From NCBI GenBank assembly GCA_900100895.1, contig FMTX01000009.1:124001-188000 (forward strand): a stretch of 64,000 bases of DNA, written 5' to 3'. A program made the translations under genes and the position numbers. Of this stretch, positions 1 to 8,274 are shown piece after piece (within the stretch, counting starts at the first letter, position 1; each line of letters begins with the position of its first letter). The stretch is from Lachnospiraceae bacterium YSD2013 (GTDB lineage Bacteria; Bacillota; Clostridia; Lachnospirales; Lachnospiraceae). The notes under the pieces are model-generated. The model saw only the letters and a program-made list of their open reading frames with translations, was not told where the DNA came from and ran no database searches.

Positions 1-755
1 AGAAGCTCGGGGCGCTTTTCAATCTTAAGCTTAGCTTCCTCGCCTTCTTTGTCCGCTTTAATCTCTTCGATTACTACGTCGGAATCAAGCTTCTCTGAAG
101 CCTTGATGGTCTCGGTTCCCTTGTCGGGAGCTTCGGATAAATAAATCTCGGTAGGCATGAAGGAACAATACTTCTTAATAACCTCGCGAGCCTTGTATTT
201 GTTGCAGAATTCAAGAACATCGTCGTTAAGGAACAATGTAATCTTGGTGCCGACTTCAGCCTTCTCGCACTCTTCCATGGAGTACTCGGTACCGCCGTCG
301 CACTCCCAGTGAACTGCCTTGGCGCCGGGCTTGTAGGAAAGGGTGTCGATGTGCACTTCCTTGGCTACCATGAATGCTGAGTAGAAGCCGAGACCGAAGT
401 GACCGATAATCTGGTCTTCATTGGCCTTGTCCTTGTACTTGCTGATGAAATCGGTGGCGCCGGAAAAAGCAATCTGGTTGATGTATTCTTCAACTTCGCC
501 ACCGGTCATACCAAGACCGTTATCGATAAAAGTAAGTGTCTTGTCTGTGGAATTAACAACTACGTCGATGCGTCCCTTGTAACCTGCGGGAAGCTCGTAC
601 TCGCCCATCATAGCCAGTTTCTTAAGCTTGGTGATGGCGTCGCAGCCGTTGGAAATTAACTCTCTGTAGAAAATATCGTGATCGGAATATAACCACTTTT
701 TGATAATGGGGAAAATATTCTCGCTGTTAATTGATAAACTACCGTGTTTAGCCAT
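1..755 (-). CDS. htpG: Molecular chaperone HtpG (Hsp90), N-terminal part
   Basis: This is the N-terminal ATPase domain of bacterial Hsp90, a cytosolic homodimeric chaperone. About 251 residues lie in the window and the rest is beyond the left edge. Visible family features include the start MAKHGSLSINSEN, the ATP-lid/Bergerat-fold elements ELISNGCDA and DNGLGMT, and a GHFGLGFYSAF segment. The ATG at 755 is preceded by an AGAAAGAAGG-like ribosome site. A promoter (821-849) and a perfect CIRCE (857-883) lie directly upstream, so HrcA control is likely. The family call is secure; the C-terminal half cannot be judged. Confidence 0.97.
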   Translation of the reverse strand, partial: MAKHGSLSINSENIFPIIKKWLYSDHDIFYRELISNGCDAITKLKKLAMMGEYELPAGYKGRIDVVVNSTDKTLTFIDNGLGMTGGEVEEYINQIAFSGATDFISKYKDKANEDQIIGHFGLGFYSAFMVAKEVHIDTLSYKPGAKAVHWECDGGTEYSMEECEKAEVGTKITLFLNDDVLEFCNKYKAREVIKKYCSFMPTEIYLSEAPDKGTETIKASEKLDSDVVIEEIKADKEGEEAKLKIEKRPEL

Positions 756-820
756 TAATAATGCCTTCTTTCTCAGTTCTGTATTCGGGGCCAAAGAACA
801 CTTCGCCCCTGCCAACATAC

Positions 821-849
821 AGTTTATGACCACCAAAATTAAAAGTCAA
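821..849 (-). promoter_or_regulatory. Predicted sigma-A promoter of htpG
   Basis: On the minus strand TTGACT (844-849) and TAAACT (821-826) are separated by exactly 17 bases. The position, about 65 bases before the htpG start, fits a main promoter. The CIRCE lies 8 bases upstream of the -35 box rather than over the start site, so a second promoter overlapping the CIRCE is possible. Confidence 0.6.
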
Positions 850-856
850 CGAAAAA

Positions 857-883
857 TTAGCACTCATTTTGCGTGAGTGCTAA
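857..883. promoter_or_regulatory. CIRCE operator (HrcA binding site)
   Basis: TTAGCACTC, nine bases, GAGTGCTAA: an exact match to the CIRCE consensus with the canonical 9-base spacer. HrcA repressor binds this palindrome upstream of class I heat-shock genes. The only gene it can serve here is htpG, since the neighbour on the other side converges and ends at 945. Confidence 0.95.
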
Positions 884-944
884 TCAATACCTTCAAACCC
901 TTGAAATTACTGGATTCTTCCAATTATTAACTTTTTATAAATCC

Positions 945-1982
945 TCAGAAATCCACATCAAAGAACGACTTTGTATTAACGTCCTTATCGTGAATCATAA
1001 TTATCTGGTCGTAAAGTTTCTCATTCAAAGTCTTGGAAAGCGTTCCGAGGAACTCATCGTAAGTCTCGTCAAACACAGCTTCCTTACGTGCCGCAAGAAT
1101 CTCTACCTTGTTAAGCTGCGTCTCGTCGATATCAAAGTCGCTTACGCACTTAAGAATCACATAGCCTTCGCTTGTGGCGAAAACTTCGCTTATCTCATCC
1201 TTATCAAGGGAAAAAGCAGTCTCCTCAAAAGCCTCTTCCATCTCGCCGCGCTTGAAAGTGAAGGTAGTCTCGTCGCCTTCATTGTACTTGGCACTCAGAG
1301 CTTCAAAAGAATCCTCGCCGGCCACCGCCAAATCTCTTACAAGTCGAGCCCTCTCCGCCGCTTCTCTCTGCGTACGTTCCGAGTACTCGATACGATTGCC
1401 GTGAGCATCATGAGTATAAGTCTTAATCAGGATGGCCTGCACCGTGATGGTACGCGCCTCGTCGTCGCTTATCTCGGGATTAATATCCCTGATGACATAC
1501 TCATAAACCTTGTCCGCAAGAGCATACTCGCTGTAGAAGCTGACGATATCCTCCTCGGTCACGTTAAGAACCTCTCGCTCCTTGTCGTTAAGGCTCTCAT
1601 AGAAGCTCTCCGAGGCTTTCTTAACCGCCTCCGTCTCCTTCTCATCAAGTGAAAGCCCGTAAGACTCCGCCATCAGATTCATAACCTTAACCTGCGCAAT
1701 CTTGGCAAGCACCATGTCCTTAACCCGCTTCTCAAGCGACTCTCCGTCATGGGACTGGCTCCAGAGCTCAGGCCCGTACACATCCTCGTACTGGTTCTGA
1801 ATCGTCGTAAGATAAAGCATCATCTCAGGCAGATAACAGGTCTTGTTGTTGATACGCATCAGCTCATCAGATGCGAAGCCCGTGGTGATAACGATATCCT
1901 TCTTAGAACATCCTGTGAGCAAAAGACACCCTATCGCCAAAACCGATATTATGTTAACCAATATCTTTTTACGTACTGACAT
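945..1982 (-). CDS. PrsA/SurA-like foldase lipoprotein (peptidyl-prolyl isomerase family)
   Basis: A 345-residue exported lipoprotein. A short basic N-terminus and hydrophobic stretch end in the lipobox LLTGC (Cys about residue 25), so it should be anchored on the outer face of the membrane. The middle is a helical SurA_N-like region and residues about 175-290 resemble a parvulin domain (VQAILIKTY..., then FEALSAKYNEGDE). Such proteins assist folding of secreted proteins. It is the last gene of a run with thyA, folA and the PHP gene, 15 bases after the PHP stop. Whether the parvulin domain is an active isomerase is not clear from sequence alone. Confidence 0.75.
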   Translation of the reverse strand: MSVRKKILVNIISVLAIGCLLLTGCSKKDIVITTGFASDELMRINNKTCYLPEMMLYLTTIQNQYEDVYGPELWSQSHDGESLEKRVKDMVLAKIAQVKVMNLMAESYGLSLDEKETEAVKKASESFYESLNDKEREVLNVTEEDIVSFYSEYALADKVYEYVIRDINPEISDDEARTITVQAILIKTYTHDAHGNRIEYSERTQREAAERARLVRDLAVAGEDSFEALSAKYNEGDETTFTFKRGEMEEAFEETAFSLDKDEISEVFATSEGYVILKCVSDFDIDETQLNKVEILAARKEAVFDETYDEFLGTLSKTLNEKLYDQIIMIHDKDVNTKSFFDVDF

Positions 1983-1997
1983 TAAATATTTCCTAAA

Positions 1998-2765
1998 CTA
2001 GTTCTCGGCAAGCACATTGCCTTTCTTGTCGTACCAGCACACGCCGTCGGTAAGGACCCTGTCTTCGTCGTTCTTGATACGTTTAATATAGTCTTCAATA
2101 GACTTAAGAGGCGTCGGAAACGCTGTTCCGCCCCAATACAGATTGGTGCTGTGCTGGTCCGAACCTGCGGTACCCGGAAGGTTATTGGCATTGGCAAGAG
2201 CTACCGCCTTGTCGTTCCAGATACGGTTGTCGGTTCCGTCTTCCTTGGGACGAACGTGAGCTGCATTGAACATCTCGATACCGTCCACATACTTTTCAAA
2301 AGTCTTTATTTCGCTGATATAAGCAGCTTCTCTGTAAGGGTGTGCCTGAATAACCATACCGCCCACGGAATGAAGCAGTTCAAGCTGCTTGGGAATATCC
2401 GCGCCATGAAGCTCTGGGTGAGCCTTCATCCATTCAATGGTAAATCCGTAAATCAAAAAATCATGGGCATCGTGACCCGCTTCGTAACCTAAGAACACGG
2501 GAAGGCCGATTCTGTCACCCTCAGCCTTCGCATTGTGATACCCCATAAAAAATTTATCAAGCCATTCCTCCCACGGAAGGCTTCTGTCTACCGCGGTATT
2601 ACCGCCCCAGTTGTGGTCGGTAACCATTACGCCGGCGTAACCGGCTTCTTTGTACGCTCTTACCATCTCGGCAGCGGGACACTGTCCGCACTTACTGCCT
2701 TCGGACGTGTGCATGTGTGTCTCGTAGAGGTAAGGGTACTGTTTCTTAATCTCTTCAACAGTCAT
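1998..2765 (-). CDS. PHP-domain metal-dependent phosphoesterase
   Basis: A 255-residue PHP-superfamily protein. Metal-binding signatures are visible: HMHTSEGS near the N-terminus, VTDHNWGG, QAHPYRE in the middle and GSDQHS near the end. PHP enzymes are trinuclear-metal phosphoesterases acting on small phosphorylated molecules or nucleic-acid ends; the substrate cannot be told here. It starts 2 bases after the folA stop, so it is probably co-transcribed with thyA-folA, which hints at nucleotide-related work but does not prove it. Confidence 0.8.
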   Translation of the reverse strand: MTVEEIKKQYPYLYETHMHTSEGSKCGQCPAAEMVRAYKEAGYAGVMVTDHNWGGNTAVDRSLPWEEWLDKFFMGYHNAKAEGDRIGLPVFLGYEAGHDAHDFLIYGFTIEWMKAHPELHGADIPKQLELLHSVGGMVIQAHPYREAAYISEIKTFEKYVDGIEMFNAAHVRPKEDGTDNRIWNDKAVALANANNLPGTAGSDQHSTNLYWGGTAFPTPLKSIEDYIKRIKNDEDRVLTDGVCWYDKKGNVLAEN

Positions 2766-2767
2766 TT

Positions 2768-3268
2768 TTAATTAGTCCTCTCGTATCTGTAGAAGCTGTA
2801 CACAATGTCAAAGCAGTACTGCTCCTCCGAATCCGCGGTGATACGAAAGTCCGGATGCTCATCAAGGTTCTCATAATAAGCATCCGCCTTATATTCATAA
2901 TCAATCTTAGTTACGTGTACCACTCTCGTTTCGGGCAGAAACTCCCTGTATAGCTTCTCATTGTCAATAATGTAAATGTCATCATCGGGGTAGTCTCTCA
3001 ATGCCTCTCGTAACTCTTCGATTGTGTCAAAAGAAAGCACGTCTGAAGAAGTCTTGACATTCGTCTTGGCTCCGTCTGTGAAAATCATATTGACGCTTCC
3101 TCTGATGGGAAGATTCCCCGGAAGCTCTTTAAGATATTTAACCCCGTAAACCGCAATCTTACCCTCCAGGGCCTTAAGCCGCTCTTTCTTCTCCGAAGGG
3201 ATTGTTGCAAGGGGCGAATCCTTGTAGGAAATGCCCCAGTTTGAATCAACTGTAACAAAGGCGTTCAT
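2768..3268 (-). CDS. folA: Dihydrofolate reductase
   Basis: A 166-residue protein matching the normal length of DHFR, which reduces dihydrofolate to tetrahydrofolate with NADPH. The N-terminal strand MNAFVTVDSNWGISY, the GKIAVYGVKYLKELPG segment (equivalent to the GRxTWES region) and the C-terminal strand pattern fit the family. Its start overlaps the stop of thyA by one base (TAATG). This pairing is functionally sensible because thymidylate synthase produces the dihydrofolate this enzyme recycles. The sequence is somewhat diverged but the operon context makes the call firm. Confidence 0.9.
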   Translation of the reverse strand: MNAFVTVDSNWGISYKDSPLATIPSEKKERLKALEGKIAVYGVKYLKELPGNLPIRGSVNMIFTDGAKTNVKTSSDVLSFDTIEELREALRDYPDDDIYIIDNEKLYREFLPETRVVHVTKIDYEYKADAYYENLDEHPDFRITADSEEQYCFDIVYSFYRYERTN

Positions 3269-4116
3269 TAAATGGCCACCTCAATATTTTCTATCTGCGG
3301 GTGAGTCTCGTAACCATCTAAGCTCACGTCGTTTCTGGTAAACTGATAAAAATCCTTAATATCGGGATTAAGGTGGAACTTAGGAGCCGGCAAAGGCTCT
3401 CTTGAAATAAGCTCCTTAATAAGCGGAACATGTCTGTCGTAAATATGCGCATCCGCAATTACATGCACAAACTCGCCCACATTCATATCGCACACCTGCG
3501 CAAGCATATGCACAAGAACGGAATACTGCACCACATTCCAGTTATTGGCCGCAAGCACATCCTGCGAACGCTGATTTAAAATTGCATTGAGCGTAAGCTT
3601 ATCCTCGCCCGGTCTCTGCGTAACATTAAATGTCATGGAATACGCACAAGGATAAAGATTCATCTCATGAAGGTCCTGATGCACGTAGATATTCGTAAGA
3701 ATTCTGCGGCTGAAGGGATTATTCTTAAGGTCGTAAATAACCCTGTCGACCTGGTCCATCATGCCTTCTTTGTACTGATGCTTAATACTCATCTGGTAGC
3801 CGTAAGCCTTACCGATAGAACCGTCCGGATCAGCCCACTCATCCCAGATATGCGAGTGCAAATCATGCACATTATTGGATTTCTGCTGCCATATCCAGAG
3901 CATCTCATCCGTGGCACTCTTAAGAGCAGTCTTTCGTAGCGTCAGAATCGGAAACTCTTCCCTCAAATCGTACCTGTTCACCACACCGAACTTCTTAATG
4001 GTGTATGCCGGCGTTCCGTCAGCCCAATGCGGCCTAACCTTCTCGCCCTCGGTACTCGTCCCGTTCTCCAATATATCCTTACACATATTGATAAAAATCT
4101 TATCCGCTACGCTCAT
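3268..4116 (-). CDS. thyA: Thymidylate synthase (ThyA)
   Basis: Methylates dUMP to dTMP with methylene-tetrahydrofolate. The start at 4116 (MSVADKIF) is chosen because GGAGG sits 5 bases upstream; this gives 282 residues. Visible are the phosphate-binding SRR (about 136-138) and the catalytic Cys157 in LYPCAYSMTF. The residue after the catalytic Cys is Ala instead of the His of E. coli-type enzymes; the Bacillus ThyA (phage phi3T-type) also differs at this place (PCVYETQW), so this is a known subfamily rather than damage. First gene of the thyA-folA-PHP-foldase run. Confidence 0.95.
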   Translation of the reverse strand: MSVADKIFINMCKDILENGTSTEGEKVRPHWADGTPAYTIKKFGVVNRYDLREEFPILTLRKTALKSATDEMLWIWQQKSNNVHDLHSHIWDEWADPDGSIGKAYGYQMSIKHQYKEGMMDQVDRVIYDLKNNPFSRRILTNIYVHQDLHEMNLYPCAYSMTFNVTQRPGEDKLTLNAILNQRSQDVLAANNWNVVQYSVLVHMLAQVCDMNVGEFVHVIADAHIYDRHVPLIKELISREPLPAPKFHLNPDIKDFYQFTRNDVSLDGYETHPQIENIEVAI

Positions 4117-4144
4117 GATACTCCTCCATTTTTTTACTATTAAG

Positions 4145-4173
4145 AGTCTACCACACACGCCCCTCAAAGTCCA
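4145..4173 (-). promoter_or_regulatory. Possible promoter of the thyA operon
   Basis: TGGACT (4168-4173) and TAGACT (4145-4150) with a 17-base spacer on the minus strand, 30 bases before the thyA start. The match to consensus is moderate. Confidence 0.4.
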
Positions 4174-4200
4174 TGAATCGGCTCCTTAATAATTTATAAA

Positions 4201-4475
4201 GGCCCCCTACTCGCAGCGGGGCGTTCAGGCCAAAAGTCTTTTCGCGGGACTCTATCGGAGCGTCGGCGCTTAGCGGCTGTATTTTAGCCGCTTATGCACG
4301 AAAACACCGTTGTTTTCGTTGCAAAAAAGGGCTGTGCTGTCCCTCAAGCACCACTTTTTGCGTAGGGCAGACCGCAGTCTAAACGGAGCGTCTGACCGGC
4401 CGCTACGTGAGATCGAAGCGGGAGAGGGTCTCGGGAAAAGACTTTTGGCCTGAATGCCCCGCGTCCGGGTAGGCC
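4201..4475. repeat. 275-base long inverted-repeat element, candidate MITE or structured RNA
   Basis: The ends of this element pair over 28 bases: 4216-4243 (GCGGGGCGTTCAGG...) with 4435-4462, with one non-identical position that would be G-U if the plus strand is transcribed. Outside it CCTAC (4206-4210) pairs with GTAGG (4469-4473). Inside are three further perfect or near-perfect hairpins: AGCGGCT/AGCCGCT (4272-4292), CGAAAACA/TGTTTTCG (4299-4318) and GCAAAAA/TTTTTGC (4321 to about 4361) capping AGGG/CCCT. GCCGCTA at about 4399 offers an alternative partner to the first hairpin. No convincing gene lies in 4117-4540. It could be a non-autonomous mobile element or a folded RNA. Confidence 0.75.
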
Positions 4476-4501
4476 AGGAAAGTGGGGTGGGGCAAGGCAA
4501 A

Positions 4502-4526
4502 GCGGCGGCAGATAGGCTGCCGCCGC
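4502..4526 (-). terminator. Intrinsic terminator after the first binding-protein gene
   Basis: A 10-bp GC-only-type stem GCGGCGGCAG/CTGCCGCCGC with a 5-base loop, 15 bases after the stop at 4541. The following T-run on the minus strand is weak (TTTGCCTTG). Confidence 0.7.
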
Positions 4527-4540
4527 GGATAATAGAAGGA

Positions 4541-6205
4541 TTATTTAATGTTTGCCTTAAGTTCTGCAAGGACGGGATCCATGAGGTATGCCCAGCTGTT
4601 AAGCCAAGCTTTCCATTCGGTCTCTACGTCGCCCTTGTTAACTACAATGTTGGCGAAGTCTTTGTCGTACTCGAAGCTGAGTGCGGCAGTTGCATCGGAA
4701 CTGTAGAGGTAGATGTCGTAGTCGATGGGAGGACATCCGCCGTTCTTGCCGAGTTCTTCTTTTAACTTGTACATCTTGATGGTGAGGTCTCTGTACTCCT
4801 TAGGGTAGTTCGGGTTAATGAGTACGAAGTCGTCACTGAGCATGCAAAGCTGGTGATATACAGGGTAGATTGAAGGATATTTGCTTCTTGCGTCTTTGCC
4901 TTCTTCAAGAAGGGATACCATTTCGCCGTCCTTCATTTCCCAGTCTACGCCTTCAAAGCCCATACGGATGAGGATCTGGCCTTCTTCTGAACAGGACTCG
5001 TCAAGCATATCCATGTAACGCTCCCACTTCTCAATCGGGATGTCGGGATTGAACATGATAACGCCCCAGAAGTTTCCGCGGGGTGCGCTGTGATATGTGC
5101 CGTCGTTAGCGGTAATGAAAACCTGCTTAACTACATCGTCATAGTTAAGACCAAGGTTGTCCTTCATACGGTTGGCAACGTCCTGCTGATAACGAGCGCC
5201 GCCCTGATACCACATAAGACCGGATACGCCGCGTACGTAGAAGTCTTCTACGTCTTCGGAACCTGAGTATGAATAGAATTCCTTGTTAAGAAGGCCTTCG
5301 TCAAATGCCTGTCTCCAGAGCTTTAAGCCTTCGAGCGTCTCTTCGTCTGCAAGACCCCACTTGAAGTCGTTACCGTCTCTGTAGAGATAGTAGTTGTTGG
5401 AAGTGTAGGTGCTGCAGGTTGAAACGAATACGTTGTAGCAGTTGCCTGATGAAAGACCCATGGGGATTAAGTCCTTGCCTACGTGGCCGGGGTCCTGCTC
5501 TTTAACACGGCGAGCGTATTCCATGATTTCATCGATGGTGTAGTAATCTTTGATTTCAATGCCTACTGCCTCGGCCCAGTCCTTACGGATGTATACCATC
5601 ATGTTGGTAGGGTTTATGCCGGGAGTACAAGGTAAGTTGTTGGCATAGTTGGGACGAGCAAGGAAGTAGGTGTCGCCGGTGATATCTTCAAAAGCAAGCT
5701 GTAATCCGCCGTACTCCTGAACTCTAGCTACGTTGGGCCATCTTTCCTGCCAGCCTTTGGGGAATTTGAATACAAGGCCCTGGTCTACCCAGTCCATCAT
5801 CTGAGGATGCTTGTAGTCAAATATAGTAACGTCGGGAAGATCTTCTGCGTATGCCCAGGTGTTAACGGTGGAATCCCACTTATCACTGGAGATTGAGATG
5901 ATGTCCCAGTCAAAATTATATTTCTGCTCCCAATACTGTGTCATAGCGTCGTCGGGAGAGTTGTAGTCTGTAGACTCTGTAATCTGGATACTTGCGTAGC
6001 TGTAGGTATAGTGCTCGCTGTAGTCCTTCTCCTCTTCGGCAGGTGCAGGTGTGGTCTCTTCGCCGCCGACATTGGTCTCAACCTTAGTCTCGGTTGAACC
6101 GCCGCCGCTCGCGGGCTCTTCTTTTTCCTTGGTACAAGCGCCCAGGGAAAGAACCATAACCATTGCCAAAGAAAGCGCTAATGACTTCTTCAATAGTTTC
6201 TTCAT
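4541..6205 (-). CDS. Extracellular solute-binding lipoprotein, family 1 (sugar ABC importer)
   Basis: A 554-residue lipoprotein with lipobox LSLGAC (Cys24) and a Ser/Thr/Glu-rich linker before the binding domain. It captures a sugar or oligosaccharide outside the cell and hands it to the permeases encoded just upstream (6267-8104). The start at 6205 follows AGAGGAGG at proper spacing. Size and neighbours match the LplA/YtcQ group, which binds plant-polysaccharide oligomers. It is the last gene of the LplB-LplC-binding-protein operon and is followed by a strong hairpin. The ligand is inferred to be arabinose- or pectin-derived from the GH51 gene nearby, not seen in the sequence. Confidence 0.9.
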   Translation of the reverse strand: MKKLLKKSLALSLAMVMVLSLGACTKEKEEPASGGGSTETKVETNVGGEETTPAPAEEEKDYSEHYTYSYASIQITESTDYNSPDDAMTQYWEQKYNFDWDIISISSDKWDSTVNTWAYAEDLPDVTIFDYKHPQMMDWVDQGLVFKFPKGWQERWPNVARVQEYGGLQLAFEDITGDTYFLARPNYANNLPCTPGINPTNMMVYIRKDWAEAVGIEIKDYYTIDEIMEYARRVKEQDPGHVGKDLIPMGLSSGNCYNVFVSTCSTYTSNNYYLYRDGNDFKWGLADEETLEGLKLWRQAFDEGLLNKEFYSYSGSEDVEDFYVRGVSGLMWYQGGARYQQDVANRMKDNLGLNYDDVVKQVFITANDGTYHSAPRGNFWGVIMFNPDIPIEKWERYMDMLDESCSEEGQILIRMGFEGVDWEMKDGEMVSLLEEGKDARSKYPSIYPVYHQLCMLSDDFVLINPNYPKEYRDLTIKMYKLKEELGKNGGCPPIDYDIYLYSSDATAALSFEYDKDFANIVVNKGDVETEWKAWLNSWAYLMDPVLAELKANIK

Positions 6206-6266
6206 AATTACCTCCTCTTTTTTTCCTCTATGTAATCTTACCACCCCTATGATGATATTATTACCG

Positions 6267-7148
6267 TTATTTAACCGCTCCGAGCATAATTCCCTTCGTG
6301 AAGTACTTCTGTAAGAAAGGATAAATGCACATTACGGGGATGACCGTTACCACAACCGCACCCATCTTGATGCCGGCGCTGAAGGTGAAAAGTTCCACCG
6401 ACTCGGTCATGATATTGTCAAGATTCTGCGAATCAAGCACGATGTTACGAAGCACCAGCTGAAGCGGTGTGTTCTGGGTATCGCGCACCATAATCATCGC
6501 ATTGTACCACTCGTTCCATCTGTCTACGAGGTAGTATAAGAACACTGTTGCGATAACCGGCTTCGAAAGCGGAAGCACTATCTTCCACAGGATCTTATAC
6601 TCTCCCGCGCCGTCGAGCTTGGCCGACTCCACCAGAGATTCCGGAAGAGACTGAAAGAAATTCAACATTATTATCATGTAAAATGTATTGATTCCTTCGC
6701 TGAGTGCCACACCCCACATGTTTCCGATAAGCCCGTAGGACTTAATGGTAAGGTACAAAGGTACGATACCGCCCGAAAACAACATCGTGAACACTACAAA
6801 TTTAAGTATTAGACCTCTTCCGGGATATCCGGTTCTGGACAAACCGTACGCGACGGTAGTCGTCAAAAACATGTTCATGGGCATCGCCATGAGTAAGAAC
6901 TTACCGGAGGTTCTGAAACCTATGCCGATTCTTCCGTCCTGGAACAGTGTCTGGTAGTTCTCCCACGTAAACACTTTCGGAAAAAGAAGTAACGGCGTAT
7001 CCGCGTAAGCCTTCGGAGTGGTGAGTGAAATCGCCACAACGTTTATGAAGGGAAGGACGATTAACAATGCAAAAGCAACCAGTACCGCAAGAATAATCGC
7101 GTCAGCTACCTGGAAGCGCATCTTATAGTTCTTGTGTCTCTGTCTCAT
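6267..7148 (-). CDS. Sugar ABC transporter permease, LplC type
   Basis: A 293-residue inner-membrane protein with six predicted hydrophobic segments. The EAA loop that docks the ATPase reads ESAKLDGAGEYKILWKIVLP, and the C-terminus ends in KYFTKGIMLGAVK, typical for LplC/YtcP permeases. Its ATG overlaps the stop of the preceding permease (TGATG), so the two are translationally coupled and form a heterodimer. No ATPase gene is present, so a shared MsmX-like ATPase encoded elsewhere is expected. Confidence 0.93.
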   Translation of the reverse strand: MRQRHKNYKMRFQVADAIILAVLVAFALLIVLPFINVVAISLTTPKAYADTPLLLFPKVFTWENYQTLFQDGRIGIGFRTSGKFLLMAMPMNMFLTTTVAYGLSRTGYPGRGLILKFVVFTMLFSGGIVPLYLTIKSYGLIGNMWGVALSEGINTFYMIIMLNFFQSLPESLVESAKLDGAGEYKILWKIVLPLSKPVIATVFLYYLVDRWNEWYNAMIMVRDTQNTPLQLVLRNIVLDSQNLDNIMTESVELFTFSAGIKMGAVVVTVIPVMCIYPFLQKYFTKGIMLGAVK

Positions 7149-8104
7149 CAGTCGCCACCTCCCATCAGTCCGTTACCGCCAAGCTTCTTGGTAATAGTGT
7201 TGGCAATAACCAGGAATGTAAGGTTAACAACCGAACGGAACATGCTTATTGCGGTGGAATAACCGAAATCAGTTTTTTTGGCATTAAACGTAACGTTGTA
7301 GATGTACATATCCAAGGTCTGGGAAACCTTATGTACTGCGGCGTTGTCCATGTTGAAGACCTGGTCGAAACCTTTGGTCATCACATTACCTGCCGCGAGA
7401 ATGAACATGATGGTGATGGTCGGGAGAATAGAGGGAAGCGTGATTCTCCACATTTTGTCCCATCTGGAGGCACCATCGATGTCCGCCGCCTCAAACTGTT
7501 CCTGGTCGATACCCGCAATGGCCGCCATGTAAATGATCGAGCTCCATCCGGCTCCCTTCCAGACTTCTGTTATGTAAACCAATGGTACGAACAATTTCGA
7601 GTTACCGATAAAGTTAACGTACTCACCTCCCATGAGTTCAATCGCCGAGTTTACAAGTCCGTCATAGCTTAAAACGTTTGTAATGATACTTGCGATGATT
7701 ACCCATGATAAGAAATGGGGGAAGGTGAAGGTCACCTGAAGTACTTTCTTGAACTTACCCATACGCAGTTCATTGAGTAGCAGCGCGAGGATTATTGCGA
7801 AAGGGAAAGTAAGAATCAGGCGACCTCCATTGATTTTAAGCGTTCGTAACACTGCATCAAGGAATCTCGGGTCCTTAAACAACTTCTCAAAATGTGTAAA
7901 TCCCGTATACGGGCTACCCCATATACCTAACTTCGCTTTATAAGTCTTGAATGCAAGTGACAGTCCCGCCATAGGAACGTAAGAAAAAAGAATGTACCAT
8001 ACGATTGCCGGAAGCATTATTAAGTACACGCCTCTGAATCGTACGATTTCTTTGAGTGTTTTTTTGAATGTCGGCTTGGGTTTGCCGACGCCTTTTTTTG
8101 CCAT
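7148..8104 (-). CDS. Sugar ABC transporter permease, LplB type
   Basis: A 318-residue membrane permease of the LplB/YtcP-partner group, with the N-terminal VWYILFSYVPMAG signature and the EAA loop DIDGASRWDKMWRITLPSI. An upstream extension of the frame to 8284 exists but lacks a good start; the ATG at 8104 has an AGAGAGGTG ribosome site. It is the first gene of the operon and is divergent from the response regulator at 8275, which probably controls it. Confidence 0.93.
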   Translation of the reverse strand: MAKKGVGKPKPTFKKTLKEIVRFRGVYLIMLPAIVWYILFSYVPMAGLSLAFKTYKAKLGIWGSPYTGFTHFEKLFKDPRFLDAVLRTLKINGGRLILTFPFAIILALLLNELRMGKFKKVLQVTFTFPHFLSWVIIASIITNVLSYDGLVNSAIELMGGEYVNFIGNSKLFVPLVYITEVWKGAGWSSIIYMAAIAGIDQEQFEAADIDGASRWDKMWRITLPSILPTITIMFILAAGNVMTKGFDQVFNMDNAAVHKVSQTLDMYIYNVTFNAKKTDFGYSTAISMFRSVVNLTFLVIANTITKKLGGNGLMGGGD

Positions 8105-8224
8105 ACCTGTGCACCTCTCTATCCAATACGATATCACAGCCCCTCCCTTGGCAAAAGAAACAAAACTATGATCAAATTGGAAAAAAATATGGTAAAAGAA
8201 TACAAAAAATGATAGATTAAGAGA

Positions 8225-8251
8225 GAACGAATTTATTGCACACATTCGTTC
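8225..8251. promoter_or_regulatory. Inverted repeat in the divergent permease/regulator region
   Basis: GAACGAAT (8225-8232) and ATTCGTTC (8244-8251) form a perfect 8-bp inverted repeat around 11 bases, between the permease operon and the AraC-type regulator. It may be an operator or a leader hairpin of the regulator transcript. Confidence 0.45.
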
Positions 8252-8274
8252 AAAAAAAGCGCGGGGTTTATGGA

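Noticed and set aside
873-1652. Plus-strand open frame of 259 residues
   Set aside because: It lies antisense to the foldase lipoprotein and has no ribosome site or family features.
4270-4569. Minus-strand frame of 99 residues
   Set aside because: It runs through the inverted-repeat element and the terminator; composition is Arg/Ser/Pro-rich as in translated palindromes, and no start signal is seen.
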